64,000 nt of DNA from Prauserella alba (GTDB taxonomy: Bacteria; Actinomycetota; Actinomycetes; Mycobacteriales; Pseudonocardiaceae), in contig NZ_JAMTCH010000003.1 of NCBI RefSeq assembly GCF_024171735.1, positions 1,290,841 to 1,354,840 on the forward strand, read 5' to 3'. The notes under the pieces were generated by a model. That model searched no databases, had not been told where the DNA came from, and saw nothing but the letters and a program-made list of their open reading frames with translations. This document shows, in pieces, positions 50,170-57,629 of this stretch. A program made the translations under genes and the position numbers. Numbering within the stretch: the stretch's first letter is position 1; every line of letters begins with the position of its first letter.

Positions 50170-50240
50170 GGCGCTGTGCCGGCTCGTCGGTGGTGCGGAC
50201 TCAGCGGGGTGCCGGCTCGGCGGGGTGCGGACTCAGCAGT
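50170..50240. repeat. Imperfect direct repeat between suhB and cei
   Basis: Two copies of about 29 bases beginning GCCGGCTCG and ending GTGCGGACTCAGC lie at about 50178 and 50211, in the convergent gap and running into the cei 3' end. Confidence 0.55.
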
Positions 50241-50922
50241 GCTCGGGCTCGGTCTGGTCGAGCAGTTCGCGGTCGATGAGCGAACTCGTCCCGGACGCGC
50301 CGCCGGCGGACTGCTCGCTGCCCGAGGTGTTGCCCCCGCTCGAACGTTTCAGCTGTTCCAGGACGTCGAGGGCTTCGCTGGTCGGGCGCACGTCGTTGAA
50401 CGACGAGCCGATGGCCAGGTCGACCGTGGCGTCCTTCCTGCCGTCCTCGACGAGCTGGAGACAGGGGTCGATGAGGCGGAGCGTGCGGGCGGCCGCCTCG
50501 CCGTTCGGGCCGTAGCGGAGCTGCCCGTGGCACGACGCCTCGCCCTTCGGGAAGGCGTCGTCGTTGGCCGGTTCGCCGAGTTGGGTGAAGCCGAGCTGTT
50601 CGAGCGCCGACGTGGTCATCGCTGCCTCGCCGCGCAGGCCGCCCGCGTTGAGAACCTGGACGTTCACCCGGTGGGGCGGGGCGGGCTGGGTGCTGGAGAG
50701 CGCGTCGTACGGCTGCGGGTTGAACGTCACACCTTCGGGTGGATGTGCCGCGGGGCTGCAGCGAATCGCCTCGTCGAGGTCCTCCGTGGAGGCGACCACG
50801 TTGATCCAGATCGCCGACGCCGCAAGGCCCAGCACTGCCACCACGATCAAGGCAGGCAGCGGTTTGTGCTTCCGGTACGGCTTGACACGGCTTCTCCGGA
50901 AGCCACCGGTCCCCGACACCAC
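50233..50922 (-). CDS. cei: Envelope integrity protein Cei (LytR_C domain)
   Basis: A 229-residue membrane-anchored protein, homologue of Rv2700 (Cei), needed for cell envelope integrity in mycobacteria. One N-terminal helix (LPALIVVAVLGLAASAIWI) anchors an extracytoplasmic LytR_C domain (VNVQVLNAGGLRGEAA), with Cys pairs that may form disulfides. The GTG at 50922 has AGGGAC 6 bases upstream. Position between suhB and the DUF4193 gene is as in M. tuberculosis. Confidence 0.9.
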   Translation of the reverse strand: MVSGTGGFRRSRVKPYRKHKPLPALIVVAVLGLAASAIWINVVASTEDLDEAIRCSPAAHPPEGVTFNPQPYDALSSTQPAPPHRVNVQVLNAGGLRGEAAMTTSALEQLGFTQLGEPANDDAFPKGEASCHGQLRYGPNGEAAARTLRLIDPCLQLVEDGRKDATVDLAIGSSFNDVRPTSEALDVLEQLKRSSGGNTSGSEQSAGGASGTSSLIDRELLDQTEPEHC

Positions 50923-51408
50923 TGAGCCGTCCCTTCGCCGATCCCCGCCCAACTATCGTCCATGTCGCCGCTGATCAGCTTAGGCGTTACAACGGCGGCG
51001 CAGGCCGGGACCCGCCGGGGACACGCCGTCCCGGCCGGTCACAGTGCCGTCGGGGTGCGCCGACGGGCGGCTGCGGGCGGTCGAGGACGTGTTTCCGGTT
51101 TGCATGGGTCGCGGCACCTCATCCCGGGTAACCCGCCTCGGACCGGATCAAATGCCCCGCTCGAGTGACGTGCCACAGGGTCGGGGTGACCTGCTGTGGA
51201 GCCGGGTACGTCGTGGGCTACCCTCTCCGGGCTCCCGGGCTGCGGCGATGTGTGACGCAGGTGGCAACACCGATGAGACGACACTCACCCTTTTCCCGGG
51301 CACAAACACAGGCGCTGGAACGTTGACCAGCGGAAGCGACAGGACCGCCGGAGTTCGCCTCCGACGGTCGCGTATCGAGAGAAATGCTGATCGCAGGGGT
51401 GAAGGACA
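50923..51408. other. 486-base gene-free region between cei and the DUF4193 gene
   Basis: Divergent intergenic region that should hold both promoters. I find no protein-like frame, clear hairpin or known riboswitch. A GAAGGA ribosome site precedes the ATG at 51409. Confidence 0.45.
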
Positions 51409-51717
51409 ATGGCGACCGACTACGACGCTCCGCGCCGCAGTGAGGCGGACGAGCTCGCCGAAGACTCGCTGGAGGAACTGAAGGCGCGGCGCAACGAGAA
51501 CCAGTCCGGTGTCGTCGACGTCGACGAGGACGTGAGCGCCGAGAACTTCGAGCTGCCGGGCGCCGACCTGTCGGGGCTGTCCGGTGAGGACCTGACCGTC
51601 AAGGTCGTGCCGAAGCAGGCCGACGAGTTCACCTGCTCGGTGTGCTTCCTGGTGCACCACCGCAGCAGGCTCGCGGAGGAATCGGGTTCTCAGCTGATCT
51701 GCCGCGACTGCGCGTGA
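51409..51717 (+). CDS. DUF4193 family protein
   Basis: A 102-residue protein conserved in actinobacteria (homologue of Rv2699c). The acidic N-terminal part has DYDAPRRSEADELAEDSLEE; the C-terminus has a CxxC at FTCSVCFLVHHRS and another at ICRDCA, a probable zinc ribbon. It may bind RNA polymerase or ribosomes, but this is not shown by the sequence. Confidence 0.93.
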   Translation: MATDYDAPRRSEADELAEDSLEELKARRNENQSGVVDVDEDVSAENFELPGADLSGLSGEDLTVKVVPKQADEFTCSVCFLVHHRSRLAEESGSQLICRDCA

Positions 51718-51769
51718 GCCGGGCCCGCATCGGCGGGCGCGACGGCGGTAGGGGGCGACACGGGCGAGA

Positions 51770-51812
51770 CGAGAGTGGCCGGGTGATGACGGACATCACC
51801 CGGCCACTCTCG
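51770..51812. terminator. Bidirectional hairpin terminator
   Basis: A perfect 19 bp inverted repeat (51770-51788 with 51794-51812, 5-base loop), followed on the plus strand by TTGT. It separates the convergent DUF4193 and DUF3093 genes. Confidence 0.85.
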
Positions 51813-51895
51813 TTGTATGGGGACGGTTGGACGCGGGACGGGTGTCGATGAGGCCCGTTCTCCGGAGGGCCGGCGCCGGATCGGTTCCCGGCTGA

Positions 51896-52498
51896 TCAGT
51901 TCCCGGTGGAGGGGGTCTCCGGTGTGTCGGGGTGCAGCGGGGGCCGGATGTCCCGCAGCAGTGCGGCGACGCGCTCCGGGTGGCGCGTGCTGAACAGCCA
52001 GTACGGGGTCGGATCGTCCTGGTCCGTCACCTCGACGCGCACGAGTGTGGGAATCCAGCCCCGGTTGACGACGAACGCGGCCGGGTCGAGCTCGGGGCCG
52101 AGGGTCCTGCGGCGGGCGCCGGTGCCGATCACCTCGACCGCACCGATGTGCCGCACCGGCAGGTGGGCCTCGCCGACCCACAACTCGGGGCGATCGCCGC
52201 CGGTGATGCGGATCTTCAACCGTCCGAAGCCGAGCAGCAGCAGCGCGGCCAGCGGCAGCAGGATCACGTACGGCAGCCAGGCGCGCACTCCGGGATAGCC
52301 CATGTGGACCTCGGCGGCCAGCAGGGCGGCACCGATCAACGGCAGCGGCCAGCACCACCACGCCATGTACAACCGTTCGCTGAATCGCACCCCGGGCTCG
52401 GCGTTCCGGCCGGGGGCGCCGGTGTCGTTGTCCTGGGCGTTGTCGGCGCCGGTCGCCGGGTCCTCGCCGTCGGGCCGCGCGCGTGCACTCGTGCTCAC
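51896..52498 (-). CDS. DUF3093 membrane protein
   Basis: A 200-residue protein, homologue of Rv2698. After a polar N-terminus come two adjacent helices ([20 protein letters not shown] and [16 protein letters not shown]) and a cytoplasmic beta-rich domain ([36 protein letters not shown]). Function unknown. Its GTG lies only 24 bases from the divergent dut GTG, so the two promoters must overlap or one message is leaderless. Confidence 0.9.
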   Translation of the reverse strand: MSTSARARPDGEDPATGADNAQDNDTGAPGRNAEPGVRFSERLYMAWWCWPLPLIGAALLAAEVHMGYPGVRAWLPYVILLPLAALLLLGFGRLKIRITGGDRPELWVGEAHLPVRHIGAVEVIGTGARRRTLGPELDPAAFVVNRGWIPTLVRVEVTDQDDPTPYWLFSTRHPERVAALLRDIRPPLHPDTPETPSTGN

Positions 52499-52522
52499 GG
52501 GTTCAGGGTAGTCTCGCCAGCC

Positions 52523-52987
52523 GTGTCCAGCGTGCAGGTCCTGCTTTCCCGCGTCGATCCCGATGTCCCCGTCCCGTCCTATGCGCGGCCCGACGATGCC
52601 GGCGCCGATCTCGTGACCACCAGGGACGTCGTGCTCGCGCCGGGTGAGCGCGCCGTGGTGGGAACCGGAGTCGCGATCGCACTCCCGTCCGGGTACGCCG
52701 GCTTCGTGCACCCGAGGTCGGGGCTCGCCGCACGGGTCGGCCTGTCGATCGTGAACACGCCCGGCACCATCGACGCCGGATATCGCGGTGAGATCAAGGT
52801 GTGCCTGGTGAACCTCGACCCGGCCGCGCCGGTCGAACTCACGCGGGGCGACCGGATCGCGCAGCTGATCGTGCAGCGCGTCAGCCGCGCTGAGTTCGTC
52901 GAGACCGACGAACTCGAGCCGACCGAGCGGGGGAGCGGCGGCTACGGTTCGACGGGCGGGCACGCGACCCTCGGAACGGAGAACTAG
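52523..52987 (+). CDS. dut: dUTPase Dut
   Basis: Trimeric deoxyuridine triphosphatase of 154 residues that keeps uracil out of DNA and makes dUMP. Motif 1 is [12 protein letters not shown], motif 2 [12 protein letters not shown], motif 3 [16 protein letters not shown] with the catalytic Asp, motif 4 [12 protein letters not shown], and motif 5 [11 protein letters not shown] at the C-terminal arm. No ribosome site precedes the GTG. Its stop overlaps the next gene (TAGTG). Confidence 0.95.
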   Translation: MSSVQVLLSRVDPDVPVPSYARPDDAGADLVTTRDVVLAPGERAVVGTGVAIALPSGYAGFVHPRSGLAARVGLSIVNTPGTIDAGYRGEIKVCLVNLDPAAPVELTRGDRIAQLIVQRVSRAEFVETDELEPTERGSGGYGSTGGHATLGTEN

Positions 52988-53679
52988 TGGGGATTTTCGG
53001 ACGGAAGCGACGACAGCCGGCCGGCGGCGACGAGGCCGGCGCGGGAGTCGACTCCGGCGACGAGCCGGTGACGGCGGCCGGCGCCGATGAGGCCGAGGAC
53101 GTCGAGAGCGACTCGCCCGCCGACCGGGTCGACGGCGCGTCGGGCCCGTACGACGAGGCGGACGCTCCCGACGACGGACTGCCACGCATGGACCTCGGCT
53201 CGGTGCGGGTGCCCGTGCCGGACGGGTCGCAGGTGCAGGTCGAGATGGACCAGCAGGGCGGCAACGTCCGCGCGGTGCACATCGTGGTGCCGCAGGGACA
53301 GGTCACGGTGAGTGCCTACGCGGCGCCCCGCTCGGGCGGGCAGTGGCGGTCGGTCAGCGACGAGCTCGCCGAACAGTTGCGCGGCGACGGTGCGAAGGTC
53401 TCGCTCGGCCGCGGCGAATGGGGCATGGAGCTCTCGGCCGTCATCGGTGAGATGGCACTGCGGTTCGTCGGCGTCGACGGCCCGCGGTGGATGCTGCGCG
53501 GTGTGATCGCGGGCCCGCAGACGCAGGCCGCCGAAGCGCCGGAGGTGCTGCGGGACATCGTGCGCGGCACGATCGTGGCCCGCGGGGACGCGCCGATGCC
53601 GGTGCGCACGCCGCTGCCGGTGCGGCTGCCCGAGCAGGTGGCGGAGCACATCGCGGCGCAGCAGTCCGGGCAGGGATGA
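52987..53679 (+). CDS. DUF3710 family protein
   Basis: A 230-residue protein, homologue of Rv2696c and always beside dut in related genomes. The N-terminal 70 residues are basic then acidic (MGIFGRKRRQPAGG, ESDSPADRVDG), the rest is a compact alpha/beta domain (QVQVEMDQQGGNVRAVHIV, DGPRWMLRGVIAGP). Function unknown. The GTG overlaps the dut stop. Confidence 0.9.
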   Translation: MGIFGRKRRQPAGGDEAGAGVDSGDEPVTAAGADEAEDVESDSPADRVDGASGPYDEADAPDDGLPRMDLGSVRVPVPDGSQVQVEMDQQGGNVRAVHIVVPQGQVTVSAYAAPRSGGQWRSVSDELAEQLRGDGAKVSLGRGEWGMELSAVIGEMALRFVGVDGPRWMLRGVIAGPQTQAAEAPEVLRDIVRGTIVARGDAPMPVRTPLPVRLPEQVAEHIAAQQSGQG

Positions 53680-53712
53680 GCGCCGGGCAGGGATGAGCGC
53701 CGGGCAGGGACG
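53664..53712. repeat. 17-bp tandem repeat over the DUF3710 stop codon
   Basis: Two and a half copies of GGGCAGGGATGAGCGCC run from about 53668. The TGA stop of the DUF3710 gene lies in the first copy, and the last copy forms the left arm of the terminator at 53699. Confidence 0.8.
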
Positions 53713-53750
53713 AGTCGGTGCGAGCCGGCGCCGTCGCGTCCCTGCCCGGC
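53699..53750. terminator. Bidirectional hairpin terminator
   Basis: A perfect 14 bp inverted repeat (53699-53712 with 53737-53750) with a structured 24-base loop, between the convergent DUF3710 and hydrolase genes. Confidence 0.7.
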
Positions 53751-53751
53751 C

Positions 53752-54486
53752 TCAGCCGGCCCCGGCGGCCTCCCGCCAGGCTGCGACGGAGGCCCGGCCC
53801 GCCGCCGCGGGGTCCGCGCCGAACGCGTCGAGTGACATCTGCCGCAGGCTCGCGAGCGGCAAGGCCTCGGCCCAGCCGCGGGCGAGTTCGATCGGATGCA
53901 CCGGGTCGTCGGTGCAGGCGCTGATGCCGACCGGCACTCGGCACCGGGCCAGCGTGTCGAGGTCGGGTGCCGGGTGAGCGGCCGCGGCGCGGAGCCCCGC
54001 GGCGAGACCGTCGCCGTGGCGGCGCCAGGACCGGGTCAGCTCGGCGGCCAGCCACGGTGGCACCCCGTCTGTCGAGATCGCGAGCGCACGGTCGAGCCCG
54101 TCGCGGTCGATGAGGTCGGCCGAGGCGCGGGCGGCGACCGCGCCGGGTGCGTTTCCCGGCGGACCCGCCCACGCCGGCAACACCGCCAGCACCCCGGCGC
54201 AGCGCGAGCCGTTGCGCAGTGCCCATTCGACGGCCAGCTGGGCCCCGAGGGACACGCCGCCGACCAGGATCGGCCCGTTCGCGGCCGCGGCGGCCGCGTC
54301 CAGCGCTGCGAGCGACTCCCCGACGAGCGCGGGGCCCGCGACCGGCCGGGGTGCGGTCACGGCGAGACCGGCGGCGGTGAGCGCCGGAGCGAACACGGCG
54401 CGGGCGAACACCTCGTCGGAACCGGTGCCGGGCAGGACCGCGGCGTGGGTGGGCGGGGCCGGGAGTGGCGGCGATGTGGCGGGCAC
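53752..54486 (-). CDS. Alpha/beta hydrolase (Rv2695-like)
   Basis: A hydrolase of about 244 residues. The early loop AAVLPGTGSDEVFAR and the nucleophile elbow GGVSLGAQLAVEW (Ser in GVSLG) fit the fold; CTDDPVHPIELARGWAEALP carries the likely Asp and a His. The expected C-terminal catalytic His is not obvious, so activity is uncertain. Start is taken as the GTG at 54486 with an AGGA; the ATG at 54543 would add 19 residues. Homologue position matches Rv2695. Confidence 0.78.
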   Translation of the reverse strand: MPATSPPLPAPPTHAAVLPGTGSDEVFARAVFAPALTAAGLAVTAPRPVAGPALVGESLAALDAAAAAANGPILVGGVSLGAQLAVEWALRNGSRCAGVLAVLPAWAGPPGNAPGAVAARASADLIDRDGLDRALAISTDGVPPWLAAELTRSWRRHGDGLAAGLRAAAAHPAPDLDTLARCRVPVGISACTDDPVHPIELARGWAEALPLASLRQMSLDAFGADPAAAGRASVAAWREAAGAG

Positions 54487-54676
54487 GCCGACATCCTGCT
54501 CGACCGGCCTACCCGCACCGACGAGAGGCCCGCGCGTGGGCATAACGCAGCTCACGTCGTGGCGCCTTGCCACAGTCGACCTCCGTCGGCTTCCCTGTGC
54601 CGGTAGGAAGGCTACGCTGAACAGTACGGGCCGTGGAATGCCGAGTCGGGGGCCCTCGAAGTACAGGAGCAGGCAC

Positions 54677-55054
54677 ATGCCCGCCAAGGACGGCGGCTAT
54701 TTCAGCCGGTTGGTCAAGAAACTCACCAGTGACGTCGAGACCCTCGACGCCGACGATCTGTCCGAGAAATCCGAGGCGAGTGGCGCCCAGCGGGCGTGCG
54801 ACTGCCGTTGCGGCGACGAGGTGATCGTGCTCGGGCGCCTGCGGAGCGTCGAGTTGTGTCCCGCGAGCGAGGCGGCCACGTTGGAGGCCGAACTGTTCGA
54901 CGGCACCGACGAGGTCACACTCGTGTGGCTGGGCCGCAGGCGGATTCCCGGGATCGAACCGGGCCGGACCATCAAGGCCCGTGGCCGCATGGCCGATCGC
55001 GAGGGTCGTAAAGTGCTGTACAACCCCTACTACGAGCTGCTGCAGCCGACCTGA
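54677..55054 (+). CDS. OB-fold nucleic-acid-binding protein (Rv2694c-like)
   Basis: A 125-residue OB-fold protein. The five-strand pattern runs from DEVIVLGRLRSVELCP through EVTLVWLGRRRIPGIEPG to TIKARGRMADREGRKVLYNP, like the tRNA-anticodon/RecG-type OB domain. Three Cys (ACDCRCGDE) near residue 44-48 may bind metal. Start ATG at 54677 has AGGAG. It precedes the DUF3159 gene by 41 bases in the same order as Rv2694c-Rv2693c. Confidence 0.85.
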   Translation: MPAKDGGYFSRLVKKLTSDVETLDADDLSEKSEASGAQRACDCRCGDEVIVLGRLRSVELCPASEAATLEAELFDGTDEVTLVWLGRRRIPGIEPGRTIKARGRMADREGRKVLYNPYYELLQPT

Positions 55055-55095
55055 CGTTGCGGCCCGACAGCCGAGAAGATCCGGAGTATTCCCGC

Positions 55096-56010
55096 GTGAG
55101 CGCACCCGACCGCGAGCCCGACCGCACCGGCGAGCCGGACGAGACCGACGGTTCCGAGGTGGCCCGCAGCGGCAGTGACCCGGGCGCCCAGGCCGACGAC
55201 TCCGGCGCTCCGGGCGACCGGGACGCCGGTGCCGACCGTGCGCCCACGATGCTCGAGCAGATGGGCGGCGTGTCGGGGCTGATCTACTCGGGCATCCCGG
55301 TCGTCGTGTTCGTGCTCGCGAACGCGATGTTCGGGCTGATGCCGGCCATCTGGATCGCCCTGGGCAGTGCCGTGGCGATCACCGTGGCGCGCATCGTGCG
55401 CAAGGAACCGGTGCAGCCCGCGATCTCCGGCTTCCTCGGTGTGGCGATCGCGGCGTTCATCGCCTACCGCACCGGCGAGGCCAAGGGCTTCTTCCTGTTC
55501 GGCATCTGGACCTCGGTGGTGTACTTCAGCGTGCTGATGCTGTCGGTGCTGGTGCGCTGGCCCCTGGCCGGGGTCGTGTGGAACGCGCTCAACGGCACCG
55601 GCATGGACTGGCGCAAGGACAAGCCGTCGCGCCGGGGCTACGACATCGCCACGCTCGCACTGGCCGCCGTGTTCGCCGCGCGGTTCATCGTCCAGCGGTG
55701 GCTCTACGACGAGGACCACACGGGCTGGCTGGCGTTCGCGAAGATCGCCATGGGGTATCCGCTCTACGGCCTGGCGCTGCTGGTCGTCGTGTGGGCGGTG
55801 CGCCGTTCGGACCGCAGGCTCAAGCACCTGCGTGAGAACCGGGAACGTACCGACGCCGAGATCGAGGCCGAGCTGCGCGCCAAGTACGACCGGCCCGCCC
55901 ACGACACGTCGGCCCGCGACACATCCGGTGCCGTGCCGACCGGCGCCGTCTCGACGGGCGCGGGGAGAGCGGTGTCGGACGACGAGTCGTCCGACACCCC
56001 GCCCCGCTGA
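55096..56010 (+). CDS. DUF3159 membrane protein
   Basis: A 304-residue membrane protein with about six helices, including IYSGIPVVVFVLANAMFGLM and AISGFLGVAIAAFIAYRTG. The motif FGIWTSVVYFSVLMLSVLVRWPL is typical of DUF3159. N- and C-terminal tails are acidic and Thr/Ser-rich. Function unknown; conserved place beside the CeoB/CeoC genes. The GTG at 55096 is chosen; a TTG at 55057 is possible. Confidence 0.87.
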   Translation: MSAPDREPDRTGEPDETDGSEVARSGSDPGAQADDSGAPGDRDAGADRAPTMLEQMGGVSGLIYSGIPVVVFVLANAMFGLMPAIWIALGSAVAITVARIVRKEPVQPAISGFLGVAIAAFIAYRTGEAKGFFLFGIWTSVVYFSVLMLSVLVRWPLAGVVWNALNGTGMDWRKDKPSRRGYDIATLALAAVFAARFIVQRWLYDEDHTGWLAFAKIAMGYPLYGLALLVVVWAVRRSDRRLKHLRENRERTDAEIEAELRAKYDRPAHDTSARDTSGAVPTGAVSTGAGRAVSDDESSDTPPR

Positions 56011-56050
56011 CACTTGCCCCGCCGACACCGGGTCCGCTGACGTCCGCGAA

Positions 56051-56707
56051 TCAGCGGCCGAGCGCGGTCCGCAGCTCCGGTTCGACGCTCTCCGGCGCCA
56101 CGAACAACACCTCGTCGCCGCCCTCGACCGGATCGTCGGGCTGCGGCACGATGACGCGTTCCCCGCGCAGGATCGCCACCAGCGCCGCGTCCCGCGGCAG
56201 GTTGAGCCGTTCGACGGGCGTGCCGGCCAGCGGGGTCTCCTCGGGCAGGGTGAGTTCGACGAGGTTGGCCTGACTCTTGCGGAACGTCATCAGCCGCACC
56301 AGGTCGCCGACGCTCACGGCCTCTTCGACCATCGCGGCCAGCATCCTCGGTGTCGACACCGCGACGTCGACGCCCCAGCTCTCGTTGAACAGCCACTCGT
56401 TGGCCGGGTTGTTCACCCGCGCCACCACGCGCTGCACCGCGAACTCGGTCTTGGCCAGCAGCGCCAGCACGAGGTTCACCTTGTCGTCGCCCGTGGCGGC
56501 GATGACGACGTCGCAGCGCTCGATGCCCGACGCCTCGAGCGTGGACATCTCACAGGCGTCGCCGAGCACCCACTCCGCGGCCTCGACGACCTCCGGGGTG
56601 AACTGGCGCGAGAGCCGTTCGATGAGCAGGACGGTGTGACCGGCCTCGATGAGCTCGGAGGCGATGGACCGGCCCACCGCGCCGGCACCGGCGATCGCGA
56701 CACGCAT
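56051..56707 (-). CDS. ceoC: TrkA-type potassium regulatory protein CeoC
   Basis: RCK (KTN) protein of 218 residues that gates potassium uptake by binding NAD(H) or nucleotides. RCK_N starts MRVAIAGAGAVGRSIASELI with GxGxxG and the acidic VLLIERL strand end; the RCK_C domain covers about 140-218 (TLPEETPLAGTPVERLNLP). It follows ceoB by 2 bases. Homologue of Rv2692. Confidence 0.93.
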   Translation of the reverse strand: MRVAIAGAGAVGRSIASELIEAGHTVLLIERLSRQFTPEVVEAAEWVLGDACEMSTLEASGIERCDVVIAATGDDKVNLVLALLAKTEFAVQRVVARVNNPANEWLFNESWGVDVAVSTPRMLAAMVEEAVSVGDLVRLMTFRKSQANLVELTLPEETPLAGTPVERLNLPRDAALVAILRGERVIVPQPDDPVEGGDEVLFVAPESVEPELRTALGR

Positions 56708-56709
56708 CT

Positions 56710-57375
56710 CTAGTCGTCCTCCTCGGGTGCGCGGGCGGCCACGGCCGTGACGTCGCCGACGGTGCCGGACTGGGCCGCGACGTACACCTCGTCGTCGGCC
56801 TGGATGACGGTCGTAGTGGTCGGCAGCACGCCGGTGCCGAAGCGCATCACGAACGCCACCCGGACCCCGGCGGCTCGTTCGATGTCGCGCACGTTGCGGC
56901 CGATCCAGCCCTCGTGCAGCGGCAGCTGCAGCAGCGCCACCGTCCCGGTGGGATCGCGCCAGGAGGTGGCCACACCGTCGGGCAGCAGGGTGCGCAGGAA
57001 CCGGTCGGTCGTCCACGGCACGGTGGCGATCGTCGGGATGCCCAGACGTTCGTAGACGGCGGCGCGTTTGTGGTCGTAGATGCGTGCCACGACGTGCTCC
57101 ACGCCGAACAGCTCGCGCGCCACCCTGGCGGAGATGATGTTCGAGTTGTCGCCGCTGGACACCGCCGCGAACGCACCCGCGCGTTCGATCCCGGCCTCGG
57201 TCAGCACGTCCCGGTCGAAGCCCATGCCGACGACCTGCTGGCCGTGGAAGCCGCTGCCGAGTCTGCGGAAGGCCTCCTGATCGCGGTCGATGACGGCGAC
57301 CTCGTGATCGAGCCGTTCGAGGGCGGCGGCCAGGGACGCGCCCACCCGGCCGCATCCCATGATCACCACGTGCAC
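56710..57375 (-). CDS. ceoB: TrkA-type potassium regulatory protein CeoB
   Basis: The second RCK protein, 221 residues, with VIMGCGRVGASLAAALERLDH and the NAD-ribose Asp in VAVIDRD. RCK_C spans about 135-215 and has LPLHEGWIGRNVRDIERAAG. Homologue of Rv2691. CeoB and CeoC likely form a hetero-ring that controls a membrane transporter; the only transporter gene nearby is the divergent KimA-like gene. The GTG at 57375 is preceded by a GGAGGCAG stretch. Confidence 0.93.
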   Translation of the reverse strand: MHVVIMGCGRVGASLAAALERLDHEVAVIDRDQEAFRRLGSGFHGQQVVGMGFDRDVLTEAGIERAGAFAAVSSGDNSNIISARVARELFGVEHVVARIYDHKRAAVYERLGIPTIATVPWTTDRFLRTLLPDGVATSWRDPTGTVALLQLPLHEGWIGRNVRDIERAAGVRVAFVMRFGTGVLPTTTTVIQADDEVYVAAQSGTVGDVTAVAARAPEEDD

Positions 57376-57629
57376 GGTTGTCTCTGCCTCCTTGTGCGTG
57401 TTGCCGGCGACTGCGATGCAACCTACCGCGCCGCGCCGACGTGCGGGCCGCGGGCGGTTGATCGAAAGCTGGACAGCGAGGACTCCTCGGGACGTGCCGT
57501 GGGGTCGGCGCACCGATCCACTGCTCGGATATCCACCGGTGACGCGGCCGATGTCGGATGGCCCCGCGCGCCCAGCGGGTTGGGATCCCCCGGCTCCGGT
57601 CGCGGCGAGGACGTCAATACCCTGCACTG

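Noticed and set aside
57376-57629. Possible c-di-AMP (ydaO) riboswitch before the KimA-like gene
   Set aside because: I looked because KimA genes in Firmicutes often carry it, but found no matching conserved elements in the 254-base gap.
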